A stretch of DNA of 64,000 nucleotides, taken from assembly GCA_023362775.1 (NCBI GenBank), contig JALMGJ010000006.1:55824501-55888500 (forward strand), given 5' to 3'. This stretch comes from Charina bottae. Lineage: Eukaryota; Chordata; Lepidosauria; Squamata; Charinaidae. The position numbers and the translations under genes are program-made. Below the pieces are notes generated by a model that did not search any database, had not been told where the DNA came from, and saw only the letters and a list, made by a program, of their open reading frames with translations. This document shows positions 32,010 through 41,290 of this stretch, one piece after another; positions within the stretch are counted from its first letter, which is position 1, and each line of letters opens with the position of its first letter.

Positions 32010-32019
32010 TGTATGTATG

Positions 32020-32066
<47 letters not shown>
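32010..32066. repeat. (GTAT)n/(AT)n microsatellite
   Basis: TGTATGTATGTATGTA passes into an uninterrupted AT run next to the Tc1 right end. It probably represents the TA-rich target of the Tc1 insertion. Confidence 0.9.
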
Positions 32067-32069
<3 letters not shown>

Positions 32070-32386
32070 GAAATGTGGTGGCTTGACCTAGTGTCCCTTA
32101 ACGTTACAGCGCGGCTTGGAAATGATGACGTCCCAGCCCCCTGGCAACTCTTACCCGATCGGCACGAACGCTGTTTGCGATTCTCGGGCTGCAAGTCGCC
32201 GTTCCAGAGGACAGATGGGATGATTCCGAGTATTTTCTTTGTCCGTGAAATCACTCTTGGACTTCAGGAAAAAGCCTGCCTGAGCCCAAACAAGAACCGC
32301 TGCTGTCAGTTCTGTCCGCGGAGCTCGCGGACACAGCTGTTCAGTCGGCCATATCCCCACTGGAAGTCTCAAGGTGGAGAACATAC

Positions 32387-32440
32387 GTAATACTCCTTCC
32401 TCCTCCTATTTTCCCCACAACAACTCTGTGAGGTTTATTT
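32387..32440 (-). repeat. CORE-type SINE, right piece split by L1
   Basis: GTAATACTCCTTCCTCCTCC, then TATTTTCCCCACAACAACTC and TGTGAGG, continuing the SINE piece at 28383-28439. Confidence 0.78.
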
Positions 32441-32734
32441 TATAAATTTATTTTATAATTATAATTATAAATTATATAATTTATATAATTTAATTTATAT
32501 AATTATAAATTTTATAATTTACTGAGTTTATTAAACTTAAGACAGCATATAAGACTGTACCAACTATGGAACACTAAAATATTTGCAGGCAGAACATTAC
32601 CAGCTCTACTCTATCCCAACCAGATGGAATTTTGAGATTTGTTCTTCTAGGATAAGCCATAAAGTTACAATCCAAAAATGTAACTGGTGACTACTTTTTA
32701 AATAAGATTCACCATGCACATCAATATCACCCAA
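32441..32734. other. intergenic AT-rich sequence
   Basis: Starts with a TATAATTTATATAATT-like low-complexity stretch to about 32525, then unassigned sequence. Confidence 0.5.
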
Positions 32735-32860
32735 CCAAGTGTCCTCCAGATGAATTGGGGATCCAATTCCCAAAATGTCCTATTCCCAGCTGTCTAGGAA
32801 CTTCAGGCCTTGTAATCCTAATACATCTGGAGGGCACCAGTTTGGAGAATGATACTGAGG
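32735..32860. repeat. decayed foldback MITE
   Basis: AAGTGTCCTCCAGATGAATT near the left and AATACATCTGGAGGGCACCA near the right are imperfect inverted repeats, with CTTGTAATCC between. I recognise this pattern as a common amniote DNA-transposon relic, family not certain. Confidence 0.55.
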
Positions 32861-32971
32861 TTCATGTGGCTTATTTTATTAAAGTGTCACATACTGCCAT
32901 CTTGTGGCACTTTCACTATAACTGCACTTCAACAGTGAAGTGAAAAAACATGTCCAGAATTGGACTGTGCT

Positions 32972-33097
32972 AATGAACATGAATTTGAGTAAACTTCGAG
33001 AGACAGTGGAGGACAGGAAGGCCTGGCGTGCTATGGTCCATGAGGTCACGAAGAGTCGGACACGACTAAACGACTGAACAACAACAACAACAACAAA
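32972..33097 (+). mobile_element. BovB (RTE) LINE 3' terminus, copy 3
   Basis: Decodes as MNMNLSKLRETVEDRKAWRA and MVHEVTKSRTRLND with a stop, followed by ACAACAACAACAA. This is the extreme C-terminus of the BovB reverse transcriptase. Confidence 0.88.
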
Positions 33098-33105
33098 TAT
33101 CCCAA

Positions 33106-33126
33106 GAACATGATTTGATTTCATTA
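33106..33126 (+). repeat. 21-bp direct repeat, left copy
   Basis: Begins GAACATGATT and ends TTTCATTA. An identical 21-mer lies at 37555-37575. It bounds a 4.4-kb block whose right end is the truncated 5' end of an L2. Confidence 0.85.
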
Positions 33127-33754
33127 GTGAAGCTTTGAATCTACCACACTAAAGGCAAATATCTCCTTGGTTTCAATGGAGCCTGATCATTTTCTGGAGT
33201 ATACCACATGCCAACATCTTTTAAGCCTTCTTTTCCTAACTGATTTTAATGAAGATGCTTAACCCATATAGAATTTGGAATGGTTTGGCACTAGAAAGAT
33301 ATTGGCTCTTCTTTTTTTGAACTTTTCAGAATATTCATAATCAAAGCCCAACAGTACAGAATTTCACAAACCCAGTTTGAATCCAGAAACACAAAGGTCG
33401 CTATGTAATCATGTCACTGTGCACATGAGGAAAGTTCTCAGCACAAGGTTTACAGAATAAGTGATGAAAGCCACCTTCCTGAGGAGACTGCTGCTTTATG
33501 ATAGCTGGGTCAGCCTAAGCAAATTAGAAATTATCTGGTGGGTAAACCCAACTTCCTGATGAGACTTCGTGGAACAATAAAAGTGCAGTTTAGTCGTGCC
33601 ATTGCTTCAATAGGATGATATGGGAAAGACTCTTTAGGAAAAAAGCTGAATGTCATCTATTCAGGCTTCTCAGCTTGCTTTAGGAGCCACTAAGGTGCCA
33701 TAACCAAACTAGGGATTTGTAAGAGTGAGTTATTAGAAAATGTACAGTGATATA
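33127..33754. other. unassigned sequence at start of the 4.4-kb block
   Basis: Unique-looking DNA with no gene or repeat recognised. Confidence 0.4.
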
Positions 33755-34125
33755 GTTTTGAACTGTGGTGTTGGAGGAAAATTCTGAGAGTGCCTTGGAC
33801 TGCAAGAAGATCAGACCAGTCCATACTCCAGGAAATAAAGCCAGACTTCTCACTTGAGGGAATGATATTAAAGGCAAAACTGAAGTACTTTGGCCACATA
33901 ATGAGAAGACAGGATACCCTGGAGAAGAAGCTGATGCTAGGGAAAGTGGAAGGCAAAAGGAAGAGAGGCCGACCAAGGGCGGGATGGATGGATGATATTC
34001 TGGAGATGACAGACTCGACCTTGGGGGAGCTGGGGATGGCGACGGCTGACAAGAAGCTCTGGCGTGGGCTGGTCCATGAAGTCACGAAGAGTCAGAAGCG
34101 ACTGAACGAATAAACAACAACAAAG
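33755..34125 (+). mobile_element. BovB (RTE) LINE 3' end, copy 2
   Basis: Target duplication CAGTGATATA (33745-33754 and 34126-34135). Encodes MPWTARRSDQSILQEIKPDF, AKLKYFGHIMRRQDTLEKKL and GRPRAGWMDDILEMTDSTLG, ending RLNE with a stop and AACAACAACAAA. About 107 codons are open. 5' truncated. Confidence 0.92.
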
Positions 34126-34135
34126 CAGTGATATA

Positions 34136-34609
34136 AAGAGAAGAATTTTAATCCTTTTCCTTTCTTTTTTAATTGTTTGAAAGTAAAATCTTGACTTCCA
34201 GGAAGAGTGTATCTTGCTTTCAAAACGGAGCTGGATTTTTCTCTAGAAACGCCACAATGTGATCTCATATACTTTTTTTCTCCAAGGACTTTATGGTCAG
34301 TACATTTAGTGTGGTGTATATTAATGCCGAATTACGAAATGAAATCTTGATGTTGCAGAAAGTAGACAATAGTACCTTAAAAAGGGTTACTACACATCTC
34401 ATTTTTCAAAGTCAGTCAGCATGGATGCACATTACATATACATTTTATTTCAGGTCTTGTTTCTCTATTGCCCAAAACACAAGAATGCTTTTCATACCAA
34501 GCACCATACTTCTTAGTAACAGGGTGCTTTGTTCTCAAGGACTCATCTATTTAGTAAATCTAGTGTTTATAAAGTTTATCCAGTGACATCACAAAAGTAG
34601 AGTTCCCCA
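34136..34609. other. intergenic, no gene seen
   Basis: Unassigned AT-rich sequence. The ORF at 34293-34586 has no recognisable features. Confidence 0.45.
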
Positions 34610-34935
34610 AGAGTTATTTATTTATTTATTATTCAAATTTGTATCACCGCCCATCTCCCCCAACCGGGGGACTCTGGGTGGTTCACAATAAAATAAATAG
34701 TTAAAAATATAAACATGAAATACAATAACCAATATAAATAGAATAAATAAGTGTAAAATCCAAGGGCTAATAGATCTCAAATAATAGGGAGGGCACTATG
34801 GCACCAGCCACCCCCAGGAGGAGCTATTGCCTTTCCCATCCCAGGCAAGGTGGCAGAACCAGGTCTTCAAATTCTTCCGGAAGGCCAGGAGTGAGGAAAC
34901 CTGCATCAGATCCGGGGGCAAGATATTCCAATATT
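34610..34935 (-). mobile_element. L2-clade LINE 3' end
   Basis: TTATTTATTTATTATTC tail, CACCGCCCATCTCCCCCAAC, GACTCTGGGTGGTTCACAAT, then the GGCAGAACCAGGTCTTCAAA coding end. Short 5'-truncated copy. Confidence 0.82.
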
Positions 34936-35651
34936 GGTATTATATGTCTGCTATCCACTGAGATTAAGGAAAGTTTTATACAAGAAATTTTCTCCATGTC
35001 CAATCCACTGTTTAGAAATTACTACTGTACGATTTTCATAAATGTAGTAAAGTTTGCCTGCTGAAAGAAAAGACAAATTTTAAAGTCTAACAAAAGTACT
35101 ACATTAGGACAGTCTTTTTAAACACGGTGCTCTCCAGCTGGATTGTGTTATAGCTTCCCTCACCTCCAACCGTTTAGGACATAGGTTTGCCAAGTCTAAA
35201 ACTCCATAAAACACATTAAGTGACACCAGCAGACATTTCCACATTGAAGCTGTGGAGAGGAAAAATTGCAGGTTGGGTAATTAAATAACGGTGAAATACA
35301 AAAGGTACAGATTGTCTAGTCAAAGTTGGAAAATAATTTGGAGTCTATTTTTTTTCCATATAGGTAAGACATGGACTCAGATCAAGCTAAGATATTAGCC
35401 TACCACAAAGGTGGGAAGTTTTTCCTCCAAATTTCACTTGCATTTTTTTTAACTGGGACAGTTTTAAAGGACATTACTGGTGATGGTCAATATCACTGGA
35501 ACAGTGAGGGCTGAAACTTTCAGCCAACTATTATGGGGAGGCTGGGGAGAAGTTAGTTTACATAAAGTGTGATACATCTCCCCCAAGCTAAACAACATAT
35601 TTTAAGCCTTTCATAGTTTGAATAAATACATGGAATCACCATTTTTCTACC
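34936..35651. other. intergenic, no gene seen
   Basis: Unassigned. A GTGCTCTCCAGCTGGATTGT stretch at 35129 may be a relic of the foldback family seen at 32735. Confidence 0.4.
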
Positions 35652-37554
35652 TGATTTATTTATTATTATTTATTTAAATTTGTATTACTGCCCATCTCCC
35701 CCATTGGGGGACCTTGGGTGGTTCACAATAAAACATAGTTAAAAACAAAAATAGAAATTTACAATATTAATAAATAATATAAAATCCAAGTGTAAAAGAT
35801 GTTAAAGATGGTAATACTGGAGGGGTTTCATGGGACCAGCCATCCCCAAGTGGAACTGTTGGCATTTCCCTCCCAGGCAAGCCAGCGGAACCAGATCTTT
35901 AAGTCTTTTTGAAAGGTCGGGAGCGAGGAAACTTGCCTCAGCTCTGGGGGTAAGGTATTCCAAAGGGCGGGCGCAACTGCAGAGAAGGCCTGCCTCCTGG
36001 ACCCCGCTAGACGGAACTCTTTAGTCGATGGGGTCCGTAGCAAGCCCTCTCTGACTGATTGAGTGGGACGGGTCGATGTTCTGGGGATGAGACGGTCCCT
36101 CAGGTAACCTGGCCCTATGCCATGTAGGGCTTTGAAGGTGATAACCAACACCTTGAATTGGACCCAGAAACAAACTGGTACCCAATGCAGCTCGCGCAGC
36201 AGAGGTGTCACATGTGCCGATCTTCTAGCCCCAATAACTGTCCACGCGGCCGCATTCTGGACCAGTTGAAGCTTCCAGATACTCCTCAAGGGTAGCCCCA
36301 TGTAGAGCGCATTGCAATAGTCTATATGGGAGATTACAAGGGCCTGAGTGACTGTTCGGAGGGCATCTCAGTCCAGGAATGGGCGTAACTGGTGCACGAC
36401 CCAAAGTTGCGCAAAGGCTCTTCTGGCCACGGCTGCCACCTGCTGTTCAAGCAGGAGTCGTGAGTCCAGGAGAACCCCCAGATTCCGCACTGGCTCTGAG
36501 TGGAGCAGTGCCACCCCACCCAGAACCAAAGATGACAACTTCCTAGATCCCGAGCGGCCATCAATCCACAGCCACTCCATCTTACTAGGGTTCAGCCGAA
36601 GCCTGTTGTTCCCCATCCAAGCCCCCACAGCATCCAGGCACTGAGATAGGGCAGCGACTGCATCACTTACTTCACCCGGGAAGGAAATATACAGCTGAGT
36701 ATCATCAGCATATAGATGGTACTTCATCCCGTGGTGACAGATGATCACACCCAGCAGCTTCATATAGATGTTAAATAGGAAAGGAGAGAGCACCAAACCC
36801 TGTGGCACCCCACACAAAAGGGGTCGTGGGTCAGATCTCTCCTCTCCTATCACCACTGATTGGGAACGGCCCTGGAGGAAGGAGGTGAACCAGTGCAAGA
36901 CTACACCGCCCACCCCAAACTCCTTGAGCTGCCCCAAAAGGATGCCATGGTCGATGGTATCAAAAGCCGCTGAGAGATCTAAGAGAGCAAGGATGGATGC
37001 ACTCCCTCCATCCTGCCCTCGCCAGAGATCATCCATAAGTGCGACCAATGCAGTTTCCATCCCATATCCCGGCCTGAAACCTGACTGGAAGGGGTCCAGA
37101 TAATCCGTATCATCCAGAATCCTCTGGAGTTGTAACACCACCACTTTCTCAACCACCTTCCCCAAAAAGGGGAGGTGGGAGACAGGACGAAAATTGTCCA
37201 GACAAGTAGGGTCCAGGGATGATTTCTTGAGGAGGGGGTGCACCAGCGCCTTCTTAAAGTCCACTGGGAATACCCCTTCCCCAAGCGATGTATTAATCAT
37301 TGCCTGGACCCAACCACAGGTCACCTCCCGGGCCGATTTCACTAGCCAGGAGGGACACGAATCTAAATGACATGTGGTGGCCTTCACAATCTGGAGGATC
37401 CTGTCCACTTCCTCAGGTCCAACAGGATCGAACCGTTCCCAGATAACAGGGTAAGTACTTTCCTCTGGCATCTCCCCAGACTGAGTTTCACGCTTAGAGT
37501 CCAACTTAGAATGGATCTGAGCAATTCTCCTGCAGATGCTCTGCAAACTTCTCC
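35652..37554 (-). mobile_element. L2-clade LINE with reverse transcriptase, 5' truncated
   Basis: Best-preserved LINE coding sequence in the window. The 3' end has a TTATTATTATTTATTT tail and TACTGCCCATCTCCCCCATT. On the - strand it encodes the RT domain and the L2-type C-terminal domain. The 5' truncation point (about 37554) abuts a 21-bp direct repeat. Confidence 0.9.
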
Positions 37555-37573
37555 GAACATGATTTGATTTCAT
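35828..37573 (-). pseudogene. L2 reverse transcriptase ORF with one nonsense codon
   Basis: Open in one frame from 37573 to 35828 except for a TGA at 36368-36370 (Leu-Asp-stop-Asp), where other copies here read Arg. RT motifs in order are PLLKKSSLDPTCLDNFRPVS, FQSGFRPGYGMETALVAL, LDLSAAFDTIDHGILL, GVPQGLVLSPFLFNIYM and the catalytic YADDTQLY. The C-terminal domain follows: VRNLGVLLDSRLLLEQQVAA, LRELHWVPVCFWVQF and APALWNTLPPELRQ. The endonuclease domain is absent through truncation. In the intact family the enzyme copies the element's RNA at a nicked target. CGA to TGA is a typical methylated-CpG decay. Confidence 0.9.
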
Positions 37574-37575
37574 TA
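37555..37575 (+). repeat. 21-bp direct repeat, right copy
   Basis: Identical to 33106-33126. It lies exactly at the truncated 5' end of the L2, where a target-site duplication would be expected. Confidence 0.85.
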
Positions 37576-38120
37576 ACCTAAGGGGCTTTGGGAGCTGCAG
37601 AAATGGAGCCGGGAGATTGCATCCCTGACCTACAAATAACTTTTAAAACAGGCTGCAAAACTTGCAGTAGTATTACCTGACACTCAGAGTATGATATTCA
37701 GAGTGTTTTTTGTGCTTTGTGTTCAAACCACCATTTTAATTCCATAGCCATTTGCAAAGGTGTTAGGGAAGATGTCAAATATATCACAGTATGATTTCTG
37801 TCCTTATAACTACTGGAATGAGAATTGGTATGTTTGACTGAAACCATGGCATGCATCATATATCCATTTTCAAGGCACAGAGTAATTTGTCAGTTAAACT
37901 ATGGAGCAATCTCTCTCTTCAGCATTAAAACAGGAGAATGAAATATTTTGAAAACTTGAGCCATTTTAAATTAAGTTAAAAAGGGAGAATAGGGATAAAT
38001 ACTAATAGTTTTTAAAGGACAAGGTTTTATACAAAGGACTATGTACACATATTGTATTATACTGTACCTTTTAAACATACCAGAATGTAGAACCTTTTCT
38101 TTTAAGAAAAGGAGAAATAT

Positions 38121-38162
<42 letters not shown>

Positions 38163-38850
38163 TTCCCACTTGCAATTCCTGAATTCTGGCCAGATAATAA
38201 ACCAAATAGCTGGAGTCGGATTTTCTTAAGTAACTGTTTGGCACAATTGCCATGTTTCCCACTGAGTAACTGTCCTTTGCTTAATTCTGGCTCAAAGAAC
38301 TTGATTTGATCAAATTATGCAAAACCAACTAATTTCAGATTGCTGAATACAATAAAAGGCTAGCCAATTATTTACCGTCTGATGAGGCAAACCAACAGCT
38401 TTCTATGTACCAGTCCTGTTAAGCACTGTGGGATATATGCCCAGGGAAATGCAACTTCACCTAAGGTTGCATTCCTGGGTACTTTTTCAAATCAGTAAGC
38501 CCTATGAACTGAATGGGATACATTCCAAGTAAATACAGAATTATACTGCAAGACTTCAGTCTGAAACATGTTAATTTGAGAGTAATTTCATTGAACTTAA
38601 TGGGGTTTTTTGAAGAAGACATACACACTTCCCTAAGAATAAGTCCTGCTCAACTCGATAGCACCTGTACATCTGAACACATATCTTTACAGTAGCATCC
38701 ATGGGGGGGGGGGGAGGTAGCAGAGTGATGAAAGCAGTGTTGTGCTGTTGTTGCCCCATCCCCATCACATATGTGATATTGAATATATACTGTATATAAA
38801 AGAGTTGAAGCTTATGGTGTGACATTGACAAAAGCAGCAAGCTTTCTATA
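37576..38850. other. intergenic with (TG)n
   Basis: No gene seen. Contains the TG microsatellite at 38123-38160 and a G run at 38703-38714. Confidence 0.5.
38123..38160. repeat. (TG)19 microsatellite
   Basis: Uninterrupted TG dinucleotide run of 38 nt. Confidence 0.95.
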
Positions 38851-39198
38851 AGTAAAGGTAAAGGTTCCCCCCGCACATTTGTGCAGTCATGTCCGACTCT
38901 AGGGGCCGGTGCTCATCTCCGTTTGTTAGTCGAAGAGCCAGAGTTGTCTGAAGACGCTTCCACGGTCATGTGGCCGGCATGACACGCACAGAACGCTGTT
39001 CCTATTATATATTATATTATACATGAAGTGGTACCTATTCATCTACTTGCATTTGCATGCTTTCGAATTGCTAGGTCGGCAAGAGCTGGAGCTAGTGCGG
39101 GAGCTCACTCCACACACAGGGCTAAGGATTCGAACCTCCGAACTTGCGATCTTCCGATCAACAAGCCTGGCGTCTTACCCGCTGAGCCACCACGCCTA
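38851..39198 (-). repeat. Sauria-type SINE with small AT insertion
   Basis: Full-length SINE on the - strand, with target duplication CAAGCTTTCTATA (38838-38850 and 39199-39211). A short TATTATATATTATATTATAC stretch replaces the usual TACCTTCCCACCG-type segment at about 39001-39022. Confidence 0.92.
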
Positions 39199-39439
39199 CA
39201 AGCTTTCTATAGGATTGCACTATATAATATTAATTTGTATTGATTACTAACAATCTTCTAATGTAAATTGCCATAGTTAATGAATTCAGATTTACTTAGT
39301 TGCCAGGTTCACAAAATGTGTTAAACCACCGATTTTGACTTACAAACCTTGTAAGGGGCTTGTAGTCCGATGCCTGCAGCTGAAGAGCCGGTTCCTTCAC
39401 CTCCTCCCTATCGCGCGGTTAAATTGTAATAATATATGA

Positions 39440-39535
39440 TGTATAATATATGAATGAATGTACATGATTGTAAGCCGCCTAGAGCCCTCCATTAGGGAGG
39501 GGATAGGCGGGGTATAAATAAGATAAGATAAATAA
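39440..39535 (+). mobile_element. LINE 3' terminus (L2-like)
   Basis: ATGATTGTAAGCCGCCTAGA, then GGGATAGGCGGGGTATAAAT and AAGATAAGATAAATAAA. A variant of the GTAAACCGCCC...GGGCGG end, so probably another L2-related subfamily. Confidence 0.55.
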
Positions 39536-40649
39536 AACCACAGTAATTGGGTTCACCCTTCATGCTAAACCAAAACAAAACAGAGATAATATGAAAACCT
39601 AGCCAGGATGTCCTCTGCAAATACCTGCATGCGCATTCATGAAATATGTAGTCAGAAGTTTTTAGAACTTCTATGAGTATAGATCATAAATAGGCTAGAT
39701 TCATGTGTCATTCTAAAGCATGAGGTTTTTTTAACCATGATCTATTTTCTGTAATCCAGTGAGTTGGATCACATCCCACAAAGCAATAATATGCATGACA
39801 TGTGAACCCAACCACTGAGTCTTACTCAGCAAACTTTGGCCAAATAAATCACAGTTTAATACACCATGTGAACCCAGCTTTTCTGTCTAATCAGCAGAAT
39901 CTTTTGTTGTGATTGACAGTTCTCTCCTTGACTTACAGTAGTTTTTCACTTCACCAGCTCCCTATTTTGGTATTTTGTAACTGGGAGTGCCAGCAACAGG
40001 TGAAGCCTTAGCAGGGCACTCCCCCCTCCTCAGATTACAAAACAAAAGCATCAGTCTTTCCAGCTTTGTATGAAAGATCTGCATATCCTGGGTAAAAACA
40101 TGGGGCATGAAATCATTTGTTATGACAGCAGCTTGTATTTTCTTGGAGAAAAAGCTCTCTATGAACTTGGGACAGAGGAAAGGTTGGCAGTGACTTCACA
40201 AAGGAAGTGTGATGCTAGTTAAGGGATAGCAACACGCACAGAAACAGGAGATCCAGATGGAAATGTACCCTTCCGCCAAGAGGCTCACTGCACCAGTCAC
40301 TCCCTCTCAGCTCAACCTCACTCTTAAACTCCTGAAGGGAAGCTGGGAAATAACTCTAACAAATCAATTAAAACATGACATTAATTAAATCTTAGGATCA
40401 GCACTTCCCCGCCGATGGTTCAAACTACGTAGGAATGATGCGAGTCATAGCCCAACACATCTGGCGACCACACGATTGGGGAAGACTACTTCAGAAACCG
40501 GTCGTCTAAAGGCTCAGATGTGAAAGTAAAACCTCTTTCAATTCGGTATCAACTCCTGGGGATTAGGGAGACCTGTTCGGGCCGTTTTCATGGCCGCGGG
40601 ACAGAAAGTGGTTTGCCGCTGACTTGGAGTCCCCAGGCTAACCTTTACC
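39536..40649. other. intergenic upstream of SCAF11 promoter
   Basis: GC content rises from about 40.4 kb. A foldback relic is possible at 40420-40490 (CATAGCCCAACACATCTGG). No gene seen. Confidence 0.5.
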
Positions 40650-41290
40650 CCGGGATCCCCCCGACCCTGCTACGTTTTTCGAGATCAACTCAGGTCGGGT
40701 GAGCGCTGGGCCACTTCCTGAAGCCATTTATTAATTCGGGATTACGTGACAAGGTCGGACGCGCTGCTATTTCTCTGCCGCTGGGGGCGCTGGAGTGTAC
40801 GATCCGCGGCCGCCACTGCTCAAGCCTTCCGCCTCGTTTCCGCCAGGCGCCTGGAGGACCTTCCCAGAATGCCTCTGGGTAACAGGGGGGCCGGTTGGCT
40901 GTGTCTCGTTGGCAGGTAGCGCCGCGCGCCTGCCAGCCGATCACGCTGTTCCTCTCCGTCGAAAGGTGATTGGGTGGTGTCGTCGAGCGGCCTTCTCTCG
41001 GCCGGGCCAGCGGGGCGTTTTGCTCTCCGCGTATCGTTGCCGCCGAGGGACATGTGACTGCGGGAGCGGGCTCTGTAGCTAACGCGCTGGGGAAGCGGCC
41101 TGCTTCCTTTTCCTGCTACTGCGCGAGGCCTTCAGCCCGGAGATCGCAGGGGCGCCACGGAGGCGACGCGGCCCAGGCTCACGATGTCGAGGCCGCAGTA
41201 ACAGAGACTGGCCGATTTGCTCCGCTCGCTCGCTCCTTCGAAGGTGCCGCCAAGTAAGACGGCTTCCGCGCTCGGGACGGAGAAAGGTGA
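40650..41290 (+). promoter_or_regulatory. SCAF11: CpG-rich promoter and non-coding first exon of SCAF11
   Basis: Dense CpG and high GC from about 40.6 to 41.5 kb, against an AT-rich background, mark a housekeeping-type CpG-island promoter. It sits upstream of the SCAF11 coding exons in the right orientation. TTCCCAGAATGCC at 40861-40873 resembles the core of the ZNF143/STAF site, and an inverted CCAAT box (ATTGG) lies near 40968. The sequence AAAG|GTGAGG puts a likely exon 1 donor at 41286/41287. No TATA box is evident. The exact start site cannot be read from sequence. Confidence 0.72.
41052..41198 (+). promoter_or_regulatory. SCAF11: candidate upstream ORFs in SCAF11 exon 1
   Basis: If transcription starts upstream of 41050, the leader contains a minimal start-stop element (ATGTGA at 41052-41057) and a five-codon uORF near 41183 (ATG TCG AGG CCG CAG TAA). 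Both end before the inferred donor at 41286. Whether they are in the mRNA depends on the start site. Confidence 0.35.

Larger units (their letters stand above)
28440..32367 (-). mobile_element. L1-type LINE insertion lacking ORF2
   Basis: Flanked by a 19-bp direct repeat CTCAAGGTGGAGAACATAC (28421-28439 and 32368-32386), so the whole interval is one insertion. On the - strand it starts with a GC-rich leader (32367 down to about 32090), has one ORF (29916-29545), then an AT-rich 3' UTR, an AATAAA and a poly(A) end. Later insertions inside it are a Tc1 (30430-32009), a BovB end (28692-29084) and a SINE piece. Subtracting these leaves about 1.8 kb, far too short for a full L1. No reverse transcriptase is visible. 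Confidence 0.72.

Noticed and set aside
38123..38160. ORFs with poly-Cys/Val or His/Thr runs
   Set aside because: Translations of the TG microsatellite on either strand.
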